NCBI GenBank assembly: GCA_963932465.1
Contig: OZ010788.1
Location: 668,506,484 to 668,570,483 of the forward strand
Length of the DNA: 64,000 nucleotides
Direction: 5' to 3'
Origin: Maratus speciosus
Taxonomy: Eukaryota; Arthropoda; Arachnida; Araneae; Salticidae
The notes beneath the pieces are model-generated. The model was not told where the DNA came from. It saw only the letters and a list, made by a program, of their open reading frames with translations, and searched no databases. The translations under genes and the position numbers were made by a program. Positions 32,925 through 43,794 of the stretch are shown one piece after another; the first letter of the stretch is position 1, and each line of letters begins with the position of its first letter.

Positions 32925-33075
32925 CATAGCTGCCAACTCTTCCGCTTTTTTGTACTATACAAAATTTAATAGAAAATTTGACCTCATTTCATCGGCAGAT
33001 TACGGCGATTTAAAAAGGTAAAATTTACTATAAAATTTTTGTGTTACAAAAAAGCGTAAGATGTTGGCAGCTATG
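32925..33075. mobile_element. 151-bp MITE with CATAGCTGCCAAC ends
   Basis: CATAGCTGCCAACTCTTCCG and TTTTTTGTA at the left match the inverted TACAAAAAAGCG and GATGTTGGCAGCTATG at the right. A lone left-like end CAGCTGCCAACTCTTTTC is at 60283. It resembles the 19750-19904 MITE in design (GCTGCCAA word plus T/A run) and may be related. Confidence 0.8.
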
Positions 33076-33098
33076 AGTAGACTAATATAATGTCTTAT

Positions 33099-33315
33099 TT
33101 AACCCCTTAACGCTCGAATTAAATTACGGTTGAATAATTCAAATTGCTTATTGGCACCACTTTTATGAAAAAGAAATATTCACCTTATTTAATGACAGTA
33201 AAAACGATACCAAGATATACCCAATTTCACTATTTTATAAAACTGGTGGGAATCGAACAATTTGAGTAAAAGACACAGCCCGAGAATATGACGGGAGCGA
33301 GAATTAAGGGGTTAA
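33099..33315. mobile_element. TTAA-flanked MITE, CGCTCGAATTAA family (217 bp)
   Basis: Starts TTAACCCCTTAACGCTCGAA and ends GAGCGAGAATTAAGGGGTTAA. A copy of the same length with few differences is at 53197-53413, which makes this the youngest-looking TTAA family here. The interior has GCTTATTGGCACCACTTTTA and AATCGAACAATTTGAGTAAA. No protein. Confidence 0.9.
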
Positions 33316-33890
33316 AAACAGGGTTATAAAAAATTCCGTTTGCACTTAAATATTACATAAATAAGAAAATTTCACCCAGAAAAATAAATAAATAATCTGC
33401 ATTTGTATTACAGAAATAGGTTACACAGGTTCATTCGTGAACAAGTTGTCTAACTTCCATAACCCGTATTTGTGAGCATTTATTTCACAGTCATTTCGCC
33501 AAAGTAGGAATGTTTATAATAATAAAATATAAAGCGAATACTTATTGTTATTATTTATTCAATAATTTTATTAACTTTTCAGTAGTATTAAACATAATCT
33601 CCTTGAAATATATGGTGGAGTTTTAAAATAACAAGAAATACTTCAACGTGTTTCGAATAGTATTATACTTAAATTATTATATTTATATTATTATATATTT
33701 ATTATATTTATTTTATAGTATTATATTTAGTCAATATAAATCAACTAGCCACCCTTGGCGACCAGTTTGGTCTCCCTTAAATGTATGCCAAGCATTGTAT
33801 CATGTTACTTTTATTCATAATTTAATTTACTTACGCAATCCTTCGCCAAATCGGGAGATTCCGATATAGAAATCATGAACTCGGTATTTT
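33316..33890. other. AT-rich stretch, nothing recognised
   Basis: Includes a run of TATTATAT-type words near 33660-33730. No gene or repeat pair found. Confidence 0.4.
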
Positions 33891-33891
33891 T

Positions 33892-34239
33892 ATGTTAGCC
33901 GGGCGCATGTGATAAATCGCCAAACATTGTTCCCGTCGTATTTTTTCATATTTCATTAATTTCATTTAAAATATAATACTTTCACTCATCTTATTTAAAA
34001 TACATAACTTTAATTTAAAACTGAGATATTTAAAAATTATGACTCTCAATTATTTCTTTTAAAAAAGTAATAAATAACACCATAAACCATGACATTTAAT
34101 TTCAACATCAAAGCTTTGTTTTAATTTACCACGCGAAAGATTGTTTATGACAGTCGCATGAAATGGACTATTATAATACTGATGAGATGATGGCGATGGA
34201 ACAATATTTGGTAATTTATCACCTGCGCCCGGCCAACAT
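33892..34239. mobile_element. 348-bp inverted-repeat element
   Basis: ATGTTAGCCGGGCGCATGTG at the left corresponds to the inverted CACCTGCGCCCGGCCAACAT at the right, continuing into GATAAATCGCCAAACATTGT versus its complement with three or four differences. Arms are about 45 bases. The adjacent GACAGTCGCATGA segment (about 34150) repeats at about 34304 just outside the right end, so the flank is duplicated too. Confidence 0.65.
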
Positions 34240-35010
34240 TAAATTACCAAATTGGCCGCCTGGCATATAAAAAGCGAAGCGGTCAACCCGGAACTGTTGA
34301 TGACAGTCACATGACTTAGGCTATTATTATAGAGACAATTATTATATTAGCTTGATTCTGTATATATTTTCAGTGTAAAGCCTATATGTAATCTTACTGA
34401 CATAATAGTAGACCAACATTGTTATTCACTAGTATTATGATCATCCAGTTTATTACATTTTTAATTAATTTACATTTTTAAAAGTTTCTTCTGATGTCGT
34501 GCAGCAGCTGTACTGAACATTTACAAAAAAGAGCGTGTAATTATTTTTGCTTTATAAATGCTAACTATTCACGAAATATTGTAATCAAATTTAAGTAGTT
34601 CCGATTAAGCATCTTCACTTAAATACTGGAATATAAATAACATATATTTAACTTCTCATCAGGCAGATAAATGGACGCATTTAAGAAAGGAAATTATTTA
34701 CCATCTTAAATCGGTGGGTTGGGGAGCAAATATGCGGGTAATAAATAGGTAATACATATGACGGTATTTTTTACCTTCTAATTGAACATAGGTTATTCTG
34801 TAATTATCAGCAATCTACTTAGAATTTCACGATTGTTGCGTGTTCCTGTATTTCAACGTGCCCTGCTTTTAAGAGCTTTCTTTTCTTTATTCTTAGTGTG
34901 TATTTTCATCCTTGTGAGGTCAATTGCATTGACGTGCCTAGTGAAGCCAACCATCATTACACCAACTTCCTTTTCCACCCACAAATGAATAATTAAGTAA
35001 ATAAATAAAA
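34240..35010. other. Spacer, no gene supported
   Basis: A 68-residue hydrophobic frame at 34782-34988 has no recognisable family, no conserved counterpart in the window and a base composition like its surroundings; I do not call it a gene. No inverted repeats found. Confidence 0.4.
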
Positions 35011-35014
35011 GTAA

Positions 35015-35840
35015 CTAGAAAACAGGAATTCTGCTTTTTCAGAATTTAGTGTCGCCCCCGATGAATATATATATACATATAAATATAGATAGTACAAAAC
35101 CTATTTCAGTTGTAAGACTTAAAACACATGCTTTTATTTTATATAAAATGACGTTATTCTCATCCCTAGGAAGGATTCCTCATTTACGATCTAGCCTTAA
35201 ACAACATCTACAGTAAAGTATGTATAGGACGTCACAATCGCTAAATAACGCATAAATCCAAAATAACAGCTGTTGCCGTTCAAGAAACTCGAAATAAAAT
35301 TGACTATCTAATGATTCATATGCCTTCATTTGTTTGTAATATTAATATGGATACTTAAAATTAAATATTGTTTATAATAGCTCCATGTTTTATCAGAAAT
35401 CATTCACTTATACTTTTTTTCGAAATAGTACGTATTTTATTTGCATTTTTTTTTCTGCTGTTATGGGAAAATAGCAACAAAAAGATATAATTACTATTTT
35501 CCAACTATTTTTCCTATACTCTCTACTGAAATGGAGTACTTGAGTTGCCAACATTAAATAAATGGAGTTAAAAACTACAAAAAAAAATTAAAGCTCAAAA
35601 ATAAATGGAGATGCAGTTTTCAAACAAATTACATTTAAAAGAATTTTTTTTTCCAATATGACGGTATAAACATTGAAAATGTACTATGCTTAGAAGTTTT
35701 AAAAATTGCAGTAGAGTATTTAACCGTACAATGATACATCTGCTTTATTTTACCGCTGGCTTATACAACGTAATATTATTTTTTCGAAACGACACTTTAA
35801 TTGCTGGCCGAAAGAAATAGCATATCGGGACCTAATAAAA
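35015..35840. repeat. Dispersed repeat, copy B
   Basis: Same orientation as 2639-3445, starting CTAGAAAACAGGAATTCTGC and ending near CATATCGGGACCTAA. It lacks a short GGGAGAATGGGGAAATG-containing tract present in copy A. No coding sequence recognised. Confidence 0.65.
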
Positions 35841-35865
35841 ATAGTTTCTTTGCGTACAGACGGAC

Positions 35866-35918
35866 GGCCCAGACGACGACCATAGGTGCTCCGTATTTAT
35901 ATAAATACGAACGCACGT
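35866..35918. mobile_element. Orphan right end of AGGTGCGTTCGTA element
   Basis: GACGGACGGCCCAGACGACG then TAAATACGAACGCACGT matches the right ends at 1785, 19990 and 46783. No left end was found upstream. Confidence 0.5.
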
Positions 35919-35919
35919 A

Positions 35920-36365
35920 AAAAAACAGAAAAGTAACAATTTTTTTCAGAATAAAAATGATGATATCGAAAATCGATGCAGCTGTATTATGGTAGATAAA
36001 TGTTTGGGAAACATAAATATATTCAATTTAAAAGACTGGACTACAATTTAACTACAGCTAATATATGTATAAAAGTGTTAGACATACTCACTCTTGTACA
36101 CATGTATTTATCATTTTTACCCTTAACTGTTTCTTTTTCTTTCTTTTTTTTTACTATATTTTTTTTTCTTTGACACAATAAGTAAAAAAATAAGGACCCG
36201 GCACCACTTTTTTTTACTAAAATATTTGGCTTTGTACAATCAAAATAGGCATGTCGTTTAAACAAATCAAAGATTACAGGTAAAATTAGGTGGTATCCAA
36301 AAGCTTTTAGTATCGACGATAGCAAATTCTTTTTCCCCGGGCGGCACTCGGGCAAAACATTTAAG
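35920..36365. other. AT-rich stretch, nothing recognised
   Basis: The minus-strand frame at 36041-36355 is lysine-rich because of a T-rich tract near 36130-36175; no family or counterpart. A TTAAGGGGTTTAA word at 36361-36373 may be the right end of one TTAA-type element abutting the next. Confidence 0.4.
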
Positions 36366-36483
36366 GGGTTTAACCCTTTAGTGCGCAGCTTTGCATATAT
36401 ACAAACAACACTGTTTTGAATTTAATATACTTTTTTTTTATTCGCATATACCTAATTCACACCAGGAAATTAAAATAGCAATA

Positions 36484-37522
36484 CAGTCGGACCTCGTTAT
36501 CACGACACCCGGTTTTCACGTCACTCCTCTTATCACGTGAGTTTTTCAAATTCCCGATTTTCTGCATATGATTTTAATGTAAATAAACTCCGACTTTTAC
36601 GTCTTTAAATAAATTTCACCTCCGGATATCCCGACGGTTTAGGAAAATTATCCATTTTTGATAATCCATCTTATAAGCACGGAAATTAAGCGGTAAGAAA
36701 TGTCTTAGCCAAACTTTTTACAAAAGTGCCTAAAATACCCATTGAGATAAATGAGAATTTTTACTTCAATCCTTTATCTGAATAAGTAAAATCAAACACT
36801 ATGAATGACCCACTTAACCCCTTGAGGGGCAAGCAATTACGTTTGAGAAATGTTGATTTCCCACCAGAATCTTTGAAAATTTCTATTTTAAAATAAGTAA
36901 AAGCAATTTTTACGGCTCTTTTCCACCAAAGTTAGAAAAGTGAAATTTAATAATTTTTTTCTGGTGTAAAACTTCTTTAATCGTAGGTGGTATATAATAT
37001 ATACCGGTGCTCCTCAAGGGGTTAAGCTCCGAAAGACGTATCTGTCTACTCGCGGTCTTTTTGTTCTGGTCAGGCGGCGCTTTCTTGTGGTTACATCGCG
37101 TTTTTCATTCGACTAAAACTGAAGCATTCATTGCTTTGAAACGATCAGAAATTATGTAACATCCATTTCTGAAACAACAAATATTGATTACAATTCATTG
37201 TATAATACTGAAAGTAGAATTGTAGAAAGTACATCTAGGGATAAGCAAACCTTAATTCAGCAATATTTCAAGTAACAATAAAAAAAAGTCATCATAAATC
37301 TGATTTGTTATTCTTTTCAATTCGATTTTTGTGTTTATTTTGTTTAATAATAATGTTTTATTGCTTAAAACTCCAAGAACAGTAATGAGTTTAAAATTGT
37401 TTTAAATTAATTAAAATACAGCTTTTATAAACATTTTTCTCCAACTTCGCTTACCGCGACACCATGCTTATGACGACACTTTTTTCTGGTCATTAGAGTG
37501 TCGGGATAGCGAGGTTCGACTG
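36484..37522. mobile_element. Tigger/pogo-like non-autonomous element
   Basis: After TA, CAGTCGGACCTCGTTATCAC at the left is inverted at the right as GATAGCGAGGTTCGACTG followed by TA. CAG ends, TA target and the ACCTCGxTAT word are typical of pogo/Tigger families. The GACACCCGG and GTGTCGGGAT stretches extend the TIR to about 28 bases. Without the nested MITE it is about 830 bp and shows no transposase. Confidence 0.8.
36814..37025. mobile_element. TTAA-flanked MITE, CCCCTTGAGGGGC family (212 bp)
   Basis: TTAACCCCTTGAGGGGCAAG at the left mirrors GCTCCTCAAGGGGTTAA at the right. The interior CACCAGAATCTTTG and TTTTCTGGTG blocks are shared with 39879-40080. The first 14 bases form their own palindrome, CCCCTTGAGGGG. 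Confidence 0.85.
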
Positions 37523-37660
37523 TATTTGCTTTAATTAAAAGACACACATTCCGTATTTAAATAAAGCGAAATAAACCATTGAAACTTTCTAGTGTAAAGT
37601 TAGATTCTCTGAACTACGTAATTTCTAGAACGTATTCTATTATGGGAATTAAAGGGTTAA

Positions 37661-38305
37661 GTTTTATAAAATAAAAAATGATATAAAATAAAGTATTTGG
37701 AGCCATACTTATTAAAATACTCACTAATTTGCAACATTTTAGCGTAAAATAACCACACGGCAATAGTTTACACTTGTACTGCAGATGTGCAACAAAAGAA
37801 AAGATTGACGTATTATATGAAAAATGTATCTACGATTTTTTTCAGTATTTTTCCTGTGTCATAAACCTTTCAGAGAATCATATAATTTGTTTTTTAAACA
37901 AAATAAAAAATCGCGCATTTATGGGTTAAGAAACTTGTCAGTTAAGTAATTAATTATTTATTTATATATGCAATTTTATGTAGGTATAACAAACACAAAA
38001 TATAAAACTAGAATCAAAGAACATATAGCAGACTACAGATCTTGCCCGATTATGTAGCAAAGAAGCTTTACAGATTGATTTGTAAAATGGTAGAATAATT
38101 TATCCATGAAGATTTTTTTTACCATCCATTATCCGAGAATCAATCTTTTTTACGCAGTAGGTATACTTGCAATGATTCAGCCTCCATGGAGTTGAATAAA
38201 ATTTGGAAAGAGATGCTCTGCAGAATATGAAACAATAGTAGAAATTAATTCGGGTTCACAAATATCCATTTTTATTTTATTTTATGTTTTAACTTTTTTT
38301 TTTGT
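37661..38305. other. AT-rich stretch with one TTAA-type right end
   Basis: ATCGCGCATTTATGGGTTAA at 37909-37928 resembles the right end of 28585-29103; its left partner is uncertain. Otherwise no structure or gene. Confidence 0.4.
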
Positions 38306-38310
38306 TCTTG

Positions 38311-39377
38311 TACAGTCGTGGAAAAAAAAAGTAAACACCCCCCCCCCCCCCTAACTCCTCAACATATTATCGTAGAAGAAAGTTACTGGTACAGAACGAT
38401 TGGAAATAAAGTCTACTTTTAAATGTTATAGATCAGATTTGCTTAAGTGACCATATACATATTAAAACGAACCATAACTTTGTTTTTTTCAATAGCAGTA
38501 TACAATTCTGACAGCATAAATGAACTCTACATCCTTCAATTAGCCTAAAAACAAATTTTTATGCAATTCGTACCATAAGTTTCTGAGAAATTAATTATTT
38601 TAAAACGAGCGTATTTTAAGGGCGTATCCAAATTGAAGTTCGGAAATCGATTGTTAACCGAGAGAGTCTTGATATCTTTATCAAGGCACCAATGAAGCCT
38701 GCTAGATTGCAGAACAGCAGAAGAAATTTCAAAATATCTAGTCATTTCTATTATAGACTGCACTGCCCCTTAAACCATCATTTTGCCGTTTTTTAAGCAT
38801 AATTTGAAAACTACTTGGAAGAAAAATGTGAAATTTTGGATTTACATAAAGCAGGACTTAATAAATCTAAATCCATCCAAAAAATTGTAGGTTGTAATTC
38901 ATAATTTTTTCGAATATTAATTTCATAATTCATAATACATATGATAAAATTATAAAAATTGCAAATTCAGCGTATTTATGTTTGGGTATATTAGTATTAT
39001 TGCTACACAAAAAATTAGCACATTAGGAGCATAATTTCGGGAGATATAAATAAAAATATGAAAATATAATTTAACATTAGAAGCACTAAATTTTGAATGT
39101 TTATAATTCAAAAACTTATCATTCAAATGACTTGAAATTCGGTGCCTAGGAAAAATTTGAACCGAAGATTTGAAATATCTTGTAAAAATTGGGTATTGTC
39201 ATTGAAAAAAATGAAGTTTGGATTCGTTTTAATATGTAGATGGCCCCCTAAGTAAATTTTATATACATCATTTAAAAGTTGACTTTATTTCCAATCGTTC
39301 GGTACCAGTAACTTTCTTCTACGATAATTTGTTGAGGAGTTAGTAGGGGGTGTTTACTTTTTTTTTCCACGACTGTA
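38311..39377. mobile_element. 1.08-kb long-TIR element, copy 2
   Basis: TACAGTCGTGGAAAAAAAAA at the left and the exact inverse TTTTTCCACGACTGTA at the right. Relative to copy 1 it is in the opposite orientation: the GCATAAATGAACTCTACA block follows the left arm here and precedes the right arm in copy 1. Left arm carries a C-run (about 38338-38350) where other copies have CCCCTTACTAACTCC-like sequence. Non-coding. Confidence 0.88.
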
Positions 39378-39559
39378 CATATGGTCTCGTGATTTTATTT
39401 ATCAATTTCTTGTTTAAAAAAAAAAAAATCCGAAAATATTTGTATCCACTAAGAACTTGAGGCTATCGCCGTCGAGCGATGAAATATATGTCGAACTGAA
39501 TAAAGGGATTAGTATGACTTTTAAGTGTATTTTTTATCACTTTTAGCAATTATTAGCTT

Positions 39560-39656
39560 AGTTTGGATAATTATTTATTATTTATTTATTTATTACTTTA
39601 TTAGATATTTTAGTTTAAAAAAAATCTCATCTACAATATTCACATTTTGAAATATA
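39560..39656. repeat. Flank duplicated on both sides of the Tigger-like element
   Basis: TAGTTTxAAAAAAAxTC followed by CTACAATATTCACATTTTGAAATA occurs at 39611-39654 and again at 42880-42921. The second lies beyond the right end of the 39657-42805 element, and its flank AATGTATAxTGCAACAAAATAA is itself repeated at 42821 and 42928. This points to a local duplication rather than a target-site duplication. Confidence 0.6.
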
Positions 39657-39878
39657 GTATAACTTCAAAAATCCGGCATCATCGGGCCCGAGACTATGCC
39701 GGATTTTTGAAAATTCAGGATTTTTGAAGGAATATCAAAAGTAGCACTATATTCTTAATGGTGCCTTTAGCCATAATTTAATTCATTATTAAGTGATAAT
39801 TATGAAAGAAAAAGAGAAAATTAAATAGAAATTTTTTTTATTTTAATCGATATTTCCTATGTTGCAGAAAAAAATCTA

Positions 39879-40080
39879 GTAACCGCTTGAGGGGCAAGCA
39901 AAAAAGTCTCTAAATATTGAATTTTCACCGGAATAATAGTAAAATTTTATTTTTAAATAAGGAAAAAGCAATTTTTCATTAATTTTCCTGCAAAGTTAAA
40001 AATATAAAATTTAGTTAAAATTTTCTGGTGAGAATCTTGTTTAAATTAGGTGAGATATCCCACCGCCCCTCAAGGGTTAA
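39879..40080. mobile_element. TTAA-type MITE (about 202 bp)
   Basis: AGTAACCGCTTGAGGGGCAA at the left and GCCCCTCAAGGGTTAA at the right are inverted; the left TTAA has decayed to GTAA. Interior similar to 36814-37025 (TTTTCACCGGAATAAT, TTTTCTGGTGAGAATC). Confidence 0.75.
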
Positions 40081-40251
40081 AGAGTGAAATTATTTCTCCC
40101 TCTTGTAACGCATCTGATTAGTCAGAGCTTTCTGACGCTATAAGGGGGGGTTACCAAGGGGGCGGTTCTGTCGCCAACTTTGCGACCAAAATTAGTCCCC
40201 AAAAGTGACGCCATCTTAGCGCTATTTCCAGTATTTCACCAAATTTCCATA

Positions 40252-41850
40252 GTTTTAATTTTCAAAATTTCTCATTCATACCAGAAAATTTTTATGCTAT
40301 CCTTTTGTTGACATTTCATAATTAGTTAACAATAAAATTCTTCTTTGAAAATTTTTAGTATGAAATCGAAATTTTTGAATTAAAAAAAAAATCGCAAAAC
40401 TGGCAAACTTATCAAACGAAATACGTGAATAAAAAAGATAAAATGTTTATTTACAATATAGTTTACAAGTAAATAATAATGCATACAATAATATTAAAAT
40501 AAGTGTTCAAAATTGCGCCCACCAACTGTGATACATGCTTGGCAGCGTCGGTGGAACGATTGGCGTACACTTCTAAAGATGTCAGGCATTTCCCGCACAC
40601 GTGCAGCAGCTTCGAATATGCGAGCTACTAGATTTTCGTCTGAGTCAGCTGGAGTCTCATAAACAAGACTCTTCAGATGTCCCCATAAAAAGAAATTAAG
40701 GTTCGATAAATCGGGAGATCGCGTTGGCCAAGGAACTGGTCCACCACGCACAATCCATCTCGTCCCAAATGTGGCATTCAGGTAACTGCGCACATCAGTG
40801 GTGAAGTGCGCGGGCTCTCCATCATGTTGAAGCCACGTCCGGTTACGAATGGCGATCAGAACATCTTGCAGCAGTTCTGGTAAAACTTGTTGCAAAAAAA
40901 AATAAGGTAACAGCGACCATCCAGCCTCTTTGGTAGTAGGTATGGACCAATCAAATAATTGTTAACAATACCCGCCCACAAATTCACAGAAAATCGTTGT
41001 TGATAAGCATGTGGCTGCGTTACATGTGGATGATTGGTTGCCCAATGATGGAAATTGTGCGCATTAAATACACCCTTGCGTGTAAATACTGTCTCATCTG
41101 AAAATGGAATATGAGCAGTAAGGTTTGTGTGCAATACATATTGCTGCAAAACCCACTGGCAAAAGTTCAACCGCAGAAGATAGTCTTCCGGATTCAAAGT
41201 TTGTACACGTTGAAAACGGAAGGGATGAAATCAATTTTCATTTAACACTATCCTAAAGGTCGGATGACTCACACCTAAATTCTCTGCAACATTTCTTGTA
41301 CTTGATTCGGACCTTTCACTCACAAAATTCAAAATAATTTCTTCCAGGATTGCACTGCATACAGCCTCTTTCTCGCCCAGTTTCCTGTCTGGTGACTTGG
41401 AAAGAACCTGTTTCAGAAAGCTGACCATGTAAGCGCTGAAACATTCTATGATCAGGCATTCTTCTGCGAGGAAACTGCTTCTAATACATTCGTAGGGCAG
41501 CTCTGGCGTTGCCATTTGCACGACCATACATGAAATGCAGTCGGCTTTTTCGGCATGTGTAATGTCTTCCATGACGAACGATAGCACAATAAAAAATGGC
41601 GATTTCTTCTACTTGAATGCATGGTATTGAACGGCGACCAGTCACTTACTGCCCTCTACCTCCAGTGGAATCAACCAAAAGCTCCATTTATATTCCAAAA
41701 CAATTCTATCATTTCTATTTTCAATTGAAAAAAATTCGATTTCATACCAAAAATTTTCATAGAAGAATTTTAGTATTAATTATGAAATGTCAAGAAAAGG
41801 ATAGCATAAAAATTTTCTGGTATGAATGAGAAAATTTGAAAATTAAAAAA
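40252..41850 (-). mobile_element. Mariner-like element with about 125-bp inverted repeats
   Basis: 40252-40378 and 41722-41850 are inverted copies: TTCATACCAGAAAATTTTTA and TGACATTTCATAATTA on the left have complements on the right, with few differences plus a short indel. They enclose a broken transposase on the minus strand. The outer edges are TTTTAATTTTC-like; no TA duplication could be fixed. A 1.6 kb size with long TIRs is large for mariner but known in related families. Confidence 0.85.
40494..41572 (-). pseudogene. Mariner-like transposase, DD41-type spacing, inactivated
   Basis: Start codon at 41572 (MEDITHAEKADCISCM). After that the helix-turn-helix continues in another frame (ANGNARAALRMY, stop, FPRRRMPDHRMFQRL), then SSTRNVAENLGVSHPTFR in the first frame. 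TGA at 41231-41233 sits where related proteins carry R or Q. The catalytic core follows: IPFSDETVFTRKGVF with the first D, a frameshift in a nine-A run (40894-40902), then WLQHDGEPAHF with the second D and WPTRSPDLSNLNFFLWG. Spacing from the second D to the expected third acidic residue is 41, but that position is N (codon 40695-40697). The C-terminus ends GGRNFEHLF at 40497. At least four independent lesions make it inactive. Confidence 0.9.
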
Positions 41851-42089
41851 AGGTCCTAATTCATCCCCTGGTGTTTTTACCTTAATGCGTCACTTGGTCC
41901 CATACATTCCTATACAATAAATGATTGTTACAGTGTGCTCTACCTAGCCTTAAAGTTTGTACCATGAATTTAGAAACACCCTGTATATAATTTTACGCAT
42001 ATATGTTGGCGGAGAAAAAGCTGCGAAGTGAAAATTTCAGAGGAGAGGAGATTTATATGATTATTTATTTAGATCTAGAATGGAAACGC

Positions 42090-42151
42090 GAAACATCGCG
42101 AAGCGATTTTGCGGGGGTTTGGTGAGCGTAGCGTGCAGGGGCTCAGCCTAG
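42090..42151 (+). mobile_element. Helitron-like 3' terminus
   Basis: GGTGAGCGTAGCGTGCAGGG then GCTCAGCCTAG, followed by T. The GGCTcAGCC hairpin just before CTAG, with T as the next base, is the Helitron 3' signature and resembles the end at 54934. The matching TC start was not located; it must lie upstream, to the left. The insertion cuts the Tigger-like transposase reading frame. Confidence 0.6.
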
Positions 42152-42470
42152 TTTTATACAAATGAAGAATGTTTATTTCGGAAACACAGTCTTGTTTTTC
42201 TAAAGCATATATTAATTCTCCAGTCAAGTTTATACATTTTTCTAGCGACAGCTTTTCTTCTGCCGATTGTTCATCCTCATCTTCTGAGCTGCTACTAGCA
42301 TTATCGGCGGTTGTATTTAGCTCAGCGTCATGGATCTCGCTGCCCGTTAAATTGTTCGTTGTTGATGCATTTTCGTCAATACTTAGCCGATCATCTATAT
42401 TCCTCTTTTCGACACTTAATGCATTTTCAGATTTAGCGAGTTCAATGAGCTCATAAATTGCGGAATTTTC
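42152..42470 (-). pseudogene. Tigger/pogo-like transposase C-terminal tail
   Basis: An open minus-strand frame of about 106 codons reads AIYELIELAKSENALSV, an acidic SSSSEDEDEQSAEEKLS region, then CINLTGELIYALEKQDCVSE and INILHLYK. The acidic linker and helix ending in LYK are the usual C-terminal tail of jerky/Tigger/pogo proteins, after the DDE domain. Upstream (42480-42620) similar peptides appear only in pieces, with stops. The tail is truncated by the Helitron-like end at 42151. It has no catalytic residues left. Confidence 0.6.
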
Positions 42471-42805
42471 ACGGGAAATGTGAAAGCCTGAATATTCTTC
42501 CTTATTATTGATGTCGCCGTTGTGGAAAATTCATTACGGCCATATATTGTGCCATGCTTTCGCTAAATTTGTCCCCAAAGTTGTTCTCGTGCTAAGCAAC
42601 GTTGCAGTTCCCAGAAAATAATTGCCTCTGACAAATGAAAAAAAGTCGAATATTCTTTTATTGCATTTTTACTTTCGATCTTGAAGTTTTTAATTCATAA
42701 AAATTGCTATTTTTCTTCTCCCACAACCTGAAAGTGTAAATGAAAAAAGAAGTGAAAAGATGGTTTTGATGTCGGATTTCTGAATTTTGGATTTTTGAAG
42801 TCACA

Positions 42806-43400
42806 CTTTATTCATGATAATGTATAGTGCAACAAAATAATTATTTATTATTAATTTATTTATTACTTAATTAGTTTTAGTTTTAAAAAAACTCGGCTAC
42901 AATATTCACATTTTGAAATATTCACGATAATGTATAATGCAACAAAATAAATAGTAATATTCAAACAATTTGAATAAAGTGAATTTTTGTTTGTTTATAT
43001 TACATTCTTTTTAAATTTTTACACTATCTTTCGTTATTTCCTAGAACTGCCGTTAGAACTCCATTTGGCGGTGAGGTAAAACATTTATGATGCCTCTTGA
43101 ATTTTTATTCAAAGTCATAACCTGGATTATGATACCACATCTACGAGTTTTTGTTTCATTTCTTTGCCACATTAAGTACAGAAACTCCAATAAATGTTGT
43201 ACTAGAAAAAAACATTCATAGCTTTATATAACTAGGGACTGAAGTGAACTAAGGCATTATATATATGTGATCCTGATATAAAAATAAGATAAATTTTGTT
43301 CGTATTCTGAATATATTTGTAGAGTTTATTTATAAACTGCTTACCTTCACAAAAATTTCTAAAATGAAATATTTAAACATATTTTAAGAACTAAGGCGCA
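42806..43400. other. AT-rich stretch, no gene
   Basis: Contains the duplicated flank described at 39560 and otherwise no recognisable structure. Confidence 0.4.
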
Positions 43401-43404
43401 TATA

Positions 43405-43570
43405 CAGTAGAAGTTCCTTTTAACGAATATATCCTATGAATTTTATCCTATTTAACGATGTTTTCTACTAAACAAAATTTTCTGCTGAACCTTGACTTTG
43501 AACATCACTAAAATGTAAATTAATCTCCATATTACGAAAAATATATTCTATATAACGAAGTTTATTCCAC
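43405..43570. mobile_element. Single Tigger/pogo-like left end
   Basis: TA followed by CAGTAGAAGTTCCTTTTAAC, then GAATATATCC, with repeated TAACGAxG words (43452, 43555). This resembles Tigger-type TIRs with subterminal repeats. A right end was not found. The open frame 43575-43793 beside it has no recognised family. Confidence 0.4.
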
Positions 43571-43794
43571 CTTCGTGCGTGTACGGCATTCAAAAAGAAA
43601 TGATGCGGTTGCGATGGATGTATCAATTTATTTTCGCGAATTGTGTGAAAATGAAATTACTTATTTATTTACTTATTTAATTATTTCCATTCTTCTTGGT
43701 GGTGATAAACAAAACAATTTTTTTCACACTAAGATAGACAGTTTTTATCGCCACTCTTTCATGCTGAGACTCTGTTGCGGACAGTGGGGATAAA

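Larger units (their letters stand above)
36370..37660. mobile_element. TTAA-type element hosting nested insertions
   Basis: TTAACCCTTTAGTGCGCAGC at 36370 and GGAATTAAAGGGTTAA ending at 37660 are inverted over the CCCTTTA portion. A TTAA-type right end with GCGCATTTATGGGTTAA at about 37912-37928 is an alternative partner. The element is split by a Tigger-like element (36484-37522), itself split by a TTAA MITE (36814-37025). Confidence 0.5.
39657..42805 (-). mobile_element. Tigger/pogo-like element with multiple nested inserts
   Basis: Left terminal GTATAACTTCAAAAATCCGG and right terminal GGATTTTTGAAGTCACAC are inverted over ACTTCAAAAATCC, and the left end has a second inverted CCGGATTTTTGAA immediately inside. 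The transposase tail lies on the minus strand at 42152-42470. Inserts within it: TTAA MITE 39879-40080, mariner-like element 40252-41850, and a Helitron-like 3' end at 42151. Confidence 0.6.

Noticed and set aside
34782..34988. 68-residue hydrophobic open frame, possibly a small membrane protein
   Set aside because: No family match I recognise, no splice or conservation evidence, and AT-rich sequence gives such frames by chance.
36041..36355. 104-codon minus-strand open frame
   Set aside because: Lysine-rich because of T-rich tracts; no family, start context or counterpart.
42169..42456. Serine-rich plus-strand open frame of 95 codons
   Set aside because: It is the antisense of the acidic Tigger-like transposase tail, which explains its composition.
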